Below are positions 17,408-24,986 of a stretch of DNA of 64,000 bases, piece after piece (positions within the stretch are counted from its first letter, which is position 1; each line of letters begins with the position of its first letter). Below the pieces are notes generated by a model. That model was not told where the DNA came from. It ran no database searches and was given only the letters and a program-made list of their open reading frames with translations. The DNA is from Kribbella catacumbae DSM 19601 (lineage in GTDB: Bacteria; Actinomycetota; Actinomycetes; Propionibacteriales; Kribbellaceae), in the NCBI RefSeq assembly GCF_000372465.1, contig NZ_AQUZ01000001.1, forward strand, positions 248,001 to 312,000. The letters run 5' to 3'. The translations under genes and the position numbers were made by a program.

Positions 17408-18239
17408 GGGAGGCCTCCTCGGCGCTTCGCAGGAAGTCGATCGACCGGCGTGCGACCAGCGGTGCCGCGTGCGAGTGGCGCGGCAGCTCAACCGCGACCA
17501 ACCCGTCGTAGCCGGATTCCCGCAACGCCGCCAGTACCGGTGGGAAGTCGATTTCGCCGGTACCGAACTCCAGGTGCTCATGGACACCGCGGCGCATGTC
17601 GTCGATCTGGACGTTCACCAGGTACGGCGCTCCCGCGGCGACGACGTCCGGCGGCGGCTGGGGCTCGTTGCAGCGCAGGTGCCCGATGTCGAGGGTGAGG
17701 CCCAGTACGTCGTTGCCCACCTCGGCGCGCAGCTTCAGATACCCGGCCAGGTCGCCCACCAGCATCCCCGGCTCCGGCTCGAAACCCAGCCGGACCCCGC
17801 GCTCACCGGCGTACTCCGCGAGCCGTCCGCAAGCGGCGACCAGCCGGTTCCAGGCCTCTCCCGGTGACACGTCGGCCGGGACGGTCCCCGACCAGAACGA
17901 CACTGCCTCGGCACCCAGTTCGGCAGCGACGTCGACGGCCCGCTCCAGCAGCGCGATCCGCCGAGCAGCGCCGGCGGAGTCGTGCAGGAGGGTCGGCGAG
18001 TGCTTGCGCGCGGGGTCGAGCACGTAGCGCGCACCGGTCTCGACGACGACCGCCAGGTCCCGGTCGGCGAGCAGCCGTCCGACCTCAGCGGTCCTGCGGG
18101 CAAGGTCCGGCGCCATCGGATCGAGGTGACCGTGGTCGAGGGTCAGCCCGACCCCGACGTAGCCGAGGCCGGCGATCACGTCCAGCGCCTCGGGCAGGCG
18201 GTGATCGGCGAAGCCGTTGGTGCCATAGCCGAACCTCAT
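17400..18239 (-). CDS. Sugar phosphate isomerase/epimerase-like TIM-barrel protein
   Basis: A 279-aa AP-endonuclease-2/xylose-isomerase-like protein. It starts MRFGYGTNGFADHRLPEALD and contains FEPEPGMLVGD and LTLDIGHLRCNE with the Glu and Asp/His metal ligands, and ends VAVELPRHSH with the last Glu. The ATG at 18,239 overlaps the prenyltransferase stop by 4 nt, and the open frame beyond it lacks homology. Substrate unknown; the operon context suggests an inositol- or prenyl-linked sugar intermediate (inference). Confidence 0.8.
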   Translation of the reverse strand: MRFGYGTNGFADHRLPEALDVIAGLGYVGVGLTLDHGHLDPMAPDLARRTAEVGRLLADRDLAVVVETGARYVLDPARKHSPTLLHDSAGAARRIALLERAVDVAAELGAEAVSFWSGTVPADVSPGEAWNRLVAACGRLAEYAGERGVRLGFEPEPGMLVGDLAGYLKLRAEVGNDVLGLTLDIGHLRCNEPQPPPDVVAAGAPYLVNVQIDDMRRGVHEHLEFGTGEIDFPPVLAALRESGYDGLVAVELPRHSHAAPLVARRSIDFLRSAEEASHV

Positions 18240-19117
18240 GTGGGCGACACCTTCCGTGCGAGCCTCCTGGCGACCGGCAGGGCGCCGACCAGCGCCGCAC
18301 CGATCACGGGCGACCCACGCCGAGCGCACCACGCGGCCTGCAGCGGGACCAGTCCGTGGATGCCGGCGCCGACGGCCGCACGCAGCCGACCGGCGGTCGG
18401 ATCCTGCGCCGCGGCCGCCTGGGCCGGCCCGACCGACGTCGCGAACAGGCCGGCAAGACCGGCCGTCACCAAGCCCGGTACGCCGCGGGCGCCGGCGACC
18501 GTACCGGCCGTGATCACCGTGGTGGCGGCCAGGGCGCCGCGGGCCGGCAGCGGCGTGCTGCCGTACACCTCGCCCCGCGACATCGCGGTCACGCCGAGGA
18601 TGTGAGCGCCGACCGCGACCGCCGGTGCCCAGGCCTTCCGTCGACGGTCACCGGCGCCCACCAGAACGTCGAGCGACCGTGCTGTTGCCATCAGCAACGG
18701 CCCGGCCGGCGTGTTCTTCCCGCCGAGGTCATAGCCCCAAGCTGTTGCCGCGAGCAACGCTGTGGTCCGTATGGCGGGTCCGCGGCCGGCGAGTGCGGAC
18801 AGGCTCAGCGCGGCGGCGGTGAGCCCGCCGGCGAGACCGAGGGCAGTCCGCGCCGACACCCGGCCGGACGGGATCGGACGGTCGGGCCGCTCGACGGCGT
18901 CCACCTGCCGGTCGGCCCAGTCGTTGAGCGCCATCCCGGCCCAGTACAGACAGACGGAGGACGCCGCCAGCCCGGCGACCCGCGCCGGGCGGAGATTCCC
19001 GGCCGCGACCGCGCCGGCCAGCACGTCGCCGGGGACTGTCAGGGCCGCGGGCGCCCGGACCAGTTCTGCCAGGTCGCGAAGGCGGGGCCGGCGGCAGTCC
19101 GACGTCGGGGTCAGCAT
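18236..19117 (-). CDS. eboC: UbiA-family prenyltransferase (EboC-like / SCO3242-type)
   Basis: A 293-aa integral membrane protein with about eight hydrophobic segments. The first Asp-rich motif is visible in GMALNDWADRQVDAVERPDR, the classic NDxxDxxxD with RPDRPIPSG following. The second aspartate motif is weak: WGYDLGGKNTPAGPLLMATA. It would move a prenyl group onto an acceptor within the membrane, acceptor unknown. It overlaps ino1 by 7 nt upstream. Confidence 0.85.
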   Translation of the reverse strand: MLTPTSDCRRPRLRDLAELVRAPAALTVPGDVLAGAVAAGNLRPARVAGLAASSVCLYWAGMALNDWADRQVDAVERPDRPIPSGRVSARTALGLAGGLTAAALSLSALAGRGPAIRTTALLAATAWGYDLGGKNTPAGPLLMATARSLDVLVGAGDRRRKAWAPAVAVGAHILGVTAMSRGEVYGSTPLPARGALAATTVITAGTVAGARGVPGLVTAGLAGLFATSVGPAQAAAAQDPTAGRLRAAVGAGIHGLVPLQAAWCARRGSPVIGAALVGALPVARRLARKVSPT

Positions 19118-20295
19118 CCGCGGACCCAGCGCGCGAGGTCGTCGTACTGACGGAGCAGCGCATGCTCGGTGGAGCCGACCGGGTCCTTGAAGAAGAAGCC
19201 CAGGAAGGGCATCGCGCCGACGTGGCCACGCTCCGACGCCGCAGCCGAGAGCCGGGCCAGGTCGAGCACCAGCGGCGCGGCCAGGGCGGAGTCGCAGCCC
19301 TGCCAGGTGAACTGCATCGTCATCCGGGTGCCGAGGAAGCCGGAGAACACGACGTGGTCCCAGGCCGTCTTCCAGTCCCCCAGCTCCTCGACGTAATCGA
19401 TGTGCACCTCACCGTCGACCTCACCGAGCAGCTCGGCAAGACCGCGTTCCTTGGAGGTGTTCTTCGACTCGGCGTGCCGCGGGTCGGCCAGCGTCGCACC
19501 GTCACCGCCGCCGAGCAGGTTGGTACCGGACCAGGCGTGCACCTTCAGCGCCCGGGCGGAGAACATCGGCGCCAGCACACTCTTGACCAGCGTCTCACCG
19601 GTCTTCGCGTCCTGACCGCCGAACGGCAGCCCAGCCTCCACGGCCCAGTGCCGGACCGCCCGCGGCCGGATCGACGTCGACGGGGTGAAGTCGACGAAGG
19701 CCGCCCCGGCCTCGAACGCCGCCAGCGCCGCCAATGAGCTGGCCGGAAGGAACCGCTCGCCGCGGTCCAGCGCGGAACGCAGCAAGCCGAGGTCGCGGTG
19801 CCGGTCGTCCAGCGGGTACGGCGCCTCGGTGGACGCGACGTTGACCGCGACCACGGTGCGCAGCCGGTGCCTGTCCGCGAACGAACGGATGTCGTCCGCC
19901 CAGCGGCGGACCACCTCCACGTCGGCAGTGGAATCCGCCGCGCCACCGCCTGCCGGTCCGCGTTCGTCCTCACGCACGGTCACCAGATCCGCCTCGACCG
20001 CCGCGAGGTCGGCGGCGACCAGCGTCTCGATCCCGTGCGGCAGCACGCCGCCGGCCACCAGCCGCTCCAGCCGTTTGACCAGCGGGGTCTCGACCACGTC
20101 GTGGCCGCCGAACACCAGCCGGTCGATGGGCACCAGCCCACCGGCGGCGAAGTCCGGCAGTTCGGTGACCAGGCCGGCCGACGCGGCGCCATACCCGCCG
20201 TGGCGCAGTGCGGCGGCGCCCGCGATGGTGGTGGTCGCCACCGACCCCCGGGCGCCGAACAGCCAGACGCCCACTCGATCGTCGTTACCGGACAT
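19111..20295 (-). CDS. ino1: Inositol-3-phosphate synthase family protein
   Basis: A 394-aa myo-inositol-1-phosphate synthase-type protein. The GVWLFGARGSVATTT motif is the NAD-binding loop. VNVASTE, DFTPSTSIRPRAV, FGGQDAKTGETLVKSVLAPMF and WSGTNLLGGGDG match the conserved catalytic core with the TGETL and Lys residues. SKNTSKER is the phosphate-binding stretch. It has a GAGAGGAGAG ribosome-binding site and heads the Ebo-like operon, 22 bp after a 38-bp palindrome. Known reaction: glucose-6-phosphate to inositol-3-phosphate. In this clade the product may be dedicated to the operon rather than to mycothiol or phospholipids (inference). Confidence 0.85.
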   Translation of the reverse strand: MSGNDDRVGVWLFGARGSVATTTIAGAAALRHGGYGAASAGLVTELPDFAAGGLVPIDRLVFGGHDVVETPLVKRLERLVAGGVLPHGIETLVAADLAAVEADLVTVREDERGPAGGGAADSTADVEVVRRWADDIRSFADRHRLRTVVAVNVASTEAPYPLDDRHRDLGLLRSALDRGERFLPASSLAALAAFEAGAAFVDFTPSTSIRPRAVRHWAVEAGLPFGGQDAKTGETLVKSVLAPMFSARALKVHAWSGTNLLGGGDGATLADPRHAESKNTSKERGLAELLGEVDGEVHIDYVEELGDWKTAWDHVVFSGFLGTRMTMQFTWQGCDSALAAPLVLDLARLSAAASERGHVGAMPFLGFFFKDPVGSTEHALLRQYDDLARWVRGC

Positions 20296-20316
20296 GAACT
20301 CTCTCCTCTCGTCGGC

Positions 20317-20354
20317 CGGTCGGTGGTTCTCCCCGCGGGGAGAACCACCGACCG
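20317..20354. terminator. 38-bp perfect palindrome between the PQQ-dehydrogenase gene and ino1
   Basis: CGGTCGGTGGTTCTCCCCG (20317-20335) is directly followed by its exact reverse complement (20336-20354) with no spacer. As RNA it gives a roughly 17-bp hairpin just after the PQQ-dehydrogenase stop (20,372). No U-run follows, as is common for actinomycete I-shaped terminators. Only 21 bp separate it from the ino1 ATG, so a separate ino1 promoter would have to overlap it or lie upstream in the preceding gene. Confidence 0.7.
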
Positions 20355-20371
20355 CGGGTTGTTACCGCAGC

Positions 20372-23300
20372 TCACCCACGCAGTTGTCCGATCAGTGCGT
20401 CGGCGTCACGCCCGAGCACCGCCCGGACCTGGGCGTCCCGCACCTTCCGCTCCAGGTGGTTCTTGAAGCGGCGCAGGGCGCCCTCGGCGCGGTCCTCGTC
20501 CCCGGCAGCCATCGCACGCTCCGCCTGACCGAGCATGTCGAGCAGCGCGGTGGCGTCGTCCGGGGTGATCCGGCCGCCGTCGCGGTAACGGCCGACCAGC
20601 GCCCGCATGTCCGCGATCGAGGTCGTCGACGTGAATGCGACCGACCGGGTCGCCTGGTGGCCGGCCTTGTCCTGCGCCGTGACGACGAGCCGGTGCTCGC
20701 CGAGCGGAAGCAGGGCGAGATCGACCGCGATCCCGCTCGGCACGGCATTGCCGTCCAGCGTCGCCGAAACCGAGGCGATCCCGGAGGTCGCGTCGGTCGC
20801 GGAGAACACCGGCGTGAGCGACCCCGAGTCGCCGTGCGACGACCCCGGCTCGACACCGTTCAACGAGATCGCCGGGGCGGTCTTGTCGATCGGCACGGAG
20901 ACCTGGCGCGGCGCGGAGACGTTGCCGCCGTTGTCGGTCGCCCGGTACAGCACGGTGTTCGCCGCCTCCGTGGAGATGGTGGCGACGCCCTGGTTGTTCG
21001 TGTTGGTCCAGGTCGTGCCGCCGTTGAGCGAGTACTGCCGGCTCGCGACGGTCCCGTTGTCGGTCGCGGTCACCGTGAGCGTGACGTTGCCGGTGTACCA
21101 GCCGTTGGCGCCGTTGGGTGTGGCCGGGTTCAGCGTCGCCGAGACCGTCGGCGGCGTCTTGTCGGCGACACCGTCGCCCGCGAAGACGAACGAGTCGACG
21201 TCGACACCCCCGGTCGAGGTGACGTACAGCCTGCCCGAGCCGGTGGGAGCATTCGTCAGCGACGTGGTCGCCGTCCGCCAGCCGTCACCGGCCGGTACGG
21301 CCACTGTGGCGAACGGCTCGGCCGACGGCGAGTTCCACCGCAGCGCGAGCGTGCCGGCGCCCGAGGCCCGGGTCGTGACAGCGGTGATGCCGCTGAAGTT
21401 CACCGGGTCGTAGGCGATCCAGTCACCGGAGTCGAGAGAGGTGATCCTCGCCCGGCCGGAGGCAGTGGAATCCTCGACCCTGGTGACACCGCTGCTCGCG
21501 TCGTTGTGCTCGGCCTGCAGCTCCTTCGGGTTGAGGATGAGCGTGGCCTCACCGGCCGCGCCGGGCACACCGTTGGCGCCGTTGTCGCGATAGCTCACGA
21601 CCACCACACCGTAGATGTTCTCGGTCTCGCCGTGCTCAGGAGCGTCGACCGGCGTCGGCCAGCCACCGGCGCATCCGGTCCCGGTGGTCTCCGGGTGAGC
21701 GTGGGTGTCATGGCCGAGACCGAAGGTCCACTGCACCCGGCTGCACACCGGCGTGTTGCCGTCTTCGGCGTCGGACACCCCGATCCGGAACGGCACGGCG
21801 TTGCCCCAGTCGAAGAACCCGCCGTTCGGGGGCGCGTCGATGGTGACCTTCGGTGCGGTGTTGCCGACCGTGATCTCGGTCGACGTGATGCCGATCTTGC
21901 CCTCGGCATCCTTCACCCGCAGCCGGGCGGTGTACTGGCCGAGCTCGGTGTAGGTGTGCGAGGCCGTCACCCCGGTGGCGTCGAAGGTGCCGTTGCCGTC
22001 GAAGTCCCACTCGTAGCTGAGCGCGCCCGGCTCGTTGTCGGTGGACGAGGTCGCGCTGAACTCCACGGTGAGCGGAGCGGTGCTGCTCGAGGTGGGATCC
22101 GCTGTGATCTTCGCCTGCGGGGCCTTGTTCCCCGGCGCGTAGTCGATCCGGTACAGCCCGGCGTCGGGGTTGGCCCGGAAGAAGCCGTCGCCGTAGTCGA
22201 GCACGTACAAGGACCCGTCGGGCCCGAACTCGATGTCCATCGGGCTGTCGGTGATCGGCTGCGTCATCGTCTTCAGCGCGCTGTTGGGCAGGAAGTGCTC
22301 GAGCTTGGTCACCGGCCCGTCGGGGTGGGTGACGGTGAACGCCGCGAGGTAGTCCTGCGAGAACTCGGCGAAGAACGCCTTGTTGTCCCAGTACTCGGGG
22401 AACTTGGTGGTCGAGGGATTCGCTGCGTCGTAGTGGTAGATCGGGCCGCCCATCGGGCCCTGACCGCCCTGCGGCTCGAAGTCGGTGAGTCCGGCCCACT
22501 CCGCCGGCTGGTGGGTGTTGTTGTCGCCGTAGTAGAGGTCCGCGGGCACCGCTGCCGGCACGGTGGCCAGACCGGTGTTCCAGCGTGAGGTGTTCTTCGC
22601 GCCGGCCGCGCAGTCGAACCAGTCCCGCTGCGTCGCGGTCGCGAAGTCCCAGTCGTTGTAGTTGAAGTTGTCCCCGGTGCAGTAGGGCCAGCCGCCGTTG
22701 ATCGGCTTGCTGATCGGGGTGATGCTCCACTCGACGTAACCGAGCGGCCCGCGCCGCGGATCCGGCGTACCGGCGTCGGGTCCGTAGTCGGCCCACGACA
22801 CCGTCCCTGTCTGCGCGTCGACGTCGATCCGGAAGGGGTTCCGCAGGCCCATCGCGAAGATCTCGGGCCGGGTCTTGGCGGTTCCCGGCGCGAACAGGTT
22901 GCCGGCGGGGATGGTGTAGGAGCCGTCCTCCTGCACGGTGAACCGCAGGATCTTTCCCCGCAGGTCGTTGGTGTTGCCGGCGCCGCGGCGTGCGTCCAGG
23001 CCCGGGTTCATCCCCGGCGCGTCGTTGTTCGGCGCGTACCCGTTGGCTCCCGGCGTACCGGCGGGCGTGTTGTCACCGGTGGCGAGGTAAAGGTTGCCGT
23101 CGGCATCCCAGTCGAGGTCACCGGCGACGTGGCAGCACTGACCGCGCTGGACCTCGACCTTGATGATGACCTGTTCGGTCGATAGGTCCAGCGAATCGCC
23201 GGTCCATTTGAACCGGGACAGCTGGTTGTAGCCCTTCCACTGGTTCCAGTACGACTCGTCGGCGCCCGCGGGCAGCGAGTTCGGTGCCGATCCGGTCGGG

Positions 23301-23704
23301 GTGGTGGCGGGGTACGGCGGTGCCATCGTGCGCGGCGCGTAGTACACGTAGACCCACTTGTTCTGCTCGAACTCGGGGTCGATCGCGATGGTCTGCAGAC
23401 CGTCCTCGGAGTTCGCGTACACCGGGATCGTGCTGACCACCTTGGTCACCCCGGTCACGGGATCGGTCAGCCGGATGTCGCCGTTGCGCGCGGTGTGCAG
23501 CACCCGCCGGTCGGGCAGGACCGCCAGGTCGATCGGTTCGCCGACGTTCTTGGTCAGGGTGATCTTCTCGTAGCTCGACCACTCCGTCGCCGGGTCGTGG
23601 CCGTCGTGCGCGCTCGCCGTCGTCGCACTCACCGTCGACAGCATGGCCAACGGAAGCGTGGCGGCGGCCAGCACTGCGCCGAGCCGTCTGCGCGTATTCT
23701 TCAT
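20372..23704 (-). CDS. Secreted PQQ-dependent sugar dehydrogenase-like protein with PKD, CBM6-like and Ig-like domains
   Basis: A 1,110-aa secreted multidomain protein. The ATG at 23,704 was chosen because a GAGGAGGAG site precedes it and a Sec signal peptide begins there (MKNTRRRLGAVLAAATLPLA, probable cleavage after TTASA). Approximate order: GDH-type beta-propeller 40-540 (LPDRRVLHTARNGDIRL, CCHVAGDLDWDADGNLYLAT, MGLRNPFRIDVD); PKD 550-640 (YEWDFDGNGTFD); beta-sandwich linker; CBM6-like 735-850 (DSGDWIAYDPVNFSG); two Ig-like domains to about 1035; then a helical FIMAH-like tail ending IGQLRG. PQQ or heme cofactor use is not provable from sequence. It is a paralogue of the ThuA fusion upstream and ends just before a strong hairpin. 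Confidence 0.85.
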   Translation of the reverse strand: MKNTRRRLGAVLAAATLPLAMLSTVSATTASAHDGHDPATEWSSYEKITLTKNVGEPIDLAVLPDRRVLHTARNGDIRLTDPVTGVTKVVSTIPVYANSEDGLQTIAIDPEFEQNKWVYVYYAPRTMAPPYPATTPTGSAPNSLPAGADESYWNQWKGYNQLSRFKWTGDSLDLSTEQVIIKVEVQRGQCCHVAGDLDWDADGNLYLATGDNTPAGTPGANGYAPNNDAPGMNPGLDARRGAGNTNDLRGKILRFTVQEDGSYTIPAGNLFAPGTAKTRPEIFAMGLRNPFRIDVDAQTGTVSWADYGPDAGTPDPRRGPLGYVEWSITPISKPINGGWPYCTGDNFNYNDWDFATATQRDWFDCAAGAKNTSRWNTGLATVPAAVPADLYYGDNNTHQPAEWAGLTDFEPQGGQGPMGGPIYHYDAANPSTTKFPEYWDNKAFFAEFSQDYLAAFTVTHPDGPVTKLEHFLPNSALKTMTQPITDSPMDIEFGPDGSLYVLDYGDGFFRANPDAGLYRIDYAPGNKAPQAKITADPTSSSTAPLTVEFSATSSTDNEPGALSYEWDFDGNGTFDATGVTASHTYTELGQYTARLRVKDAEGKIGITSTEITVGNTAPKVTIDAPPNGGFFDWGNAVPFRIGVSDAEDGNTPVCSRVQWTFGLGHDTHAHPETTGTGCAGGWPTPVDAPEHGETENIYGVVVVSYRDNGANGVPGAAGEATLILNPKELQAEHNDASSGVTRVEDSTASGRARITSLDSGDWIAYDPVNFSGITAVTTRASGAGTLALRWNSPSAEPFATVAVPAGDGWRTATTSLTNAPTGSGRLYVTSTGGVDVDSFVFAGDGVADKTPPTVSATLNPATPNGANGWYTGNVTLTVTATDNGTVASRQYSLNGGTTWTNTNNQGVATISTEAANTVLYRATDNGGNVSAPRQVSVPIDKTAPAISLNGVEPGSSHGDSGSLTPVFSATDATSGIASVSATLDGNAVPSGIAVDLALLPLGEHRLVVTAQDKAGHQATRSVAFTSTTSIADMRALVGRYRDGGRITPDDATALLDMLGQAERAMAAGDEDRAEGALRRFKNHLERKVRDAQVRAVLGRDADALIGQLRG

Positions 23705-23737
23705 CTGTTGCTCCTCCTCGAGAGGGCTTCGGGAAAG

Positions 23738-23789
23738 GGCGGACCGCCGCGCACGCCGCTGCAACGGCGTTTGCTCGTGGCGGTCCGCC
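23738..23789. other. Nested hairpin in the leader of the PQQ-dehydrogenase gene
   Basis: GGCGGACCGCC (23738-23748) pairs perfectly with GGCGGTCCGCC (23779-23789). Inside the loop ACGCCG (23753-23758) pairs with CGGCGT (23765-23770). The structure sits between the isomerase stop (23,805) and the dehydrogenase start (23,704), so it could be an intra-operon terminator/attenuator or an RNA-processing element that sets relative expression. Confidence 0.55.
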
Positions 23790-23804
23790 GCCACTTCAGG
23801 GCAT

Positions 23805-24938
23805 TCAGCCGCGCAGCGCGGCCAGGTTGGCGTAACTCACGTCGGCGTACTGCAGCGAGCGCCCCGGCTCGGTCGCGCCGCCGGGTGCGTTGTCCTGCTC
23901 GTACATCGGGTTGTGGTAGCCCTTGGCACCCATCTCGGAGAAGAAGCGGGCGTAGTCGATGTCCCCGGCACCGAACGGCACCATGTCGTAGCCGTTCGCC
24001 GTTGCCGGGTTGTACTTGCCGTCCTTGGCGTGGAAGAGCGGGAAGCGGATCGGCTGCGCCTGCACGACCGCGAGCGGGTCGAAGATGTCGGTCTGCGTGG
24101 AGCCGTCGGGCGCGGTGTACGTGCGGTGCTTGAACTGGGCCACGTGCGCCCAGAAGATGTCCATCTCCAGGTAGACGTGATCGTGGTCGGTGATTGAAAG
24201 GAAGTGCTCGAGCTTGCGGACGCCGGACGCGCGCGTCGGCCGGCCAGCGGCGTCCAGTGGACCGCTGTCGAGCAGGAACCCGTACGCCGAGTCGTGGTTG
24301 TGGGTGTACAACTTGACCCCGGCGGCCGACGCGATCGCGCCCAGGGAGTTCCACTTGTCCGCGGCAACGTCCCAGTCGGCCTTGTAGGCGCTGCCGGTGG
24401 GGTCGCCACCGGTGCCCATGTGCCCCAGACCCAGGATGTTGGCGATCTCCAGGTGGGTCTTGAAGCGGTCGAGGTCCACGGAGCTGAACGGCCACGAACC
24501 GGGGATGAAGCCGTGGTTGCCTTCGGCCTCCAGGCCGTACTCGTCCAGCCAGCGGCGCAGCAGCCGGGCTCCCTCGACGGTCTCGAGGTTGGCGCCGCCC
24601 TCGGCGTTGGCGTGCTGGCGGTAACCGGCGAACTCGACCTGCTTGTACCCGATCCGGGCCAGCTCGGCGAACACCTCGCGGAAGCCCGACGGCAGGCCGG
24701 TGGTCAACGGGTCCCGCGAGATCGCGTCGCGGACGGTGTAGAGGATGATGCCCCGCTTGGCCGGCGGTACCAGGGTGCCGTTGGCGCCGGCGGCGGTCAG
24801 CGGCGAGAGCGGACCGGCTCCGCCCAGGGTGGCCGCGGCCGCGATGCCGGTGGTGGCAGCGAGGAATTTGCGACGGCTCAGCCCCAACCGGCGTCGCAGG
24901 ACGCCACCGGCCTCGATCTCGTTTTCGTGTGCGTTCAT
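23805..24938 (-). CDS. Tat-exported sugar phosphate isomerase/epimerase-like TIM-barrel protein
   Basis: A 377-aa protein with a twin-arginine signal, LSRRKFLAATTGIAAAATLG, near residue 20. The mature part is a xylose-isomerase-like TIM barrel: RGIILYTVRD, QVEFAGYRQHAN, KLYTHNHDSAYGF, HVYLEMDIFWAH and FPLFHAKDGKYN carry the Glu, His and Asp metal ligands. An AGAAGGAG site precedes the ATG. The two flanking genes encode secreted PQQ-dehydrogenase-like proteins, so it probably isomerises, epimerises or cleaves their oxidised sugar products outside the membrane (inference). Confidence 0.85.
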   Translation of the reverse strand: MNAHENEIEAGGVLRRRLGLSRRKFLAATTGIAAAATLGGAGPLSPLTAAGANGTLVPPAKRGIILYTVRDAISRDPLTTGLPSGFREVFAELARIGYKQVEFAGYRQHANAEGGANLETVEGARLLRRWLDEYGLEAEGNHGFIPGSWPFSSVDLDRFKTHLEIANILGLGHMGTGGDPTGSAYKADWDVAADKWNSLGAIASAAGVKLYTHNHDSAYGFLLDSGPLDAAGRPTRASGVRKLEHFLSITDHDHVYLEMDIFWAHVAQFKHRTYTAPDGSTQTDIFDPLAVVQAQPIRFPLFHAKDGKYNPATANGYDMVPFGAGDIDYARFFSEMGAKGYHNPMYEQDNAPGGATEPGRSLQYADVSYANLAALRG

Positions 24939-24986
24939 TGGTCTTCCGACTCCTTCTGGTGGATTGACTTCGTTCGATCCGCGGGC

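Noticed and set aside
16706..17587. Possible frameshift between EboA and the upstream isomerase
   Set aside because: The extra N-terminal frame is noise; an ATG at 17,407 gives a normal EboA start with an 8-nt overlap.
19685..22588. Long plus-strand open frame (967 codons) opposite the PQQ-dehydrogenase gene
   Set aside because: Arg/Val/Gly-rich translation without motifs; antisense GC-bias artefact of a real minus-strand gene.
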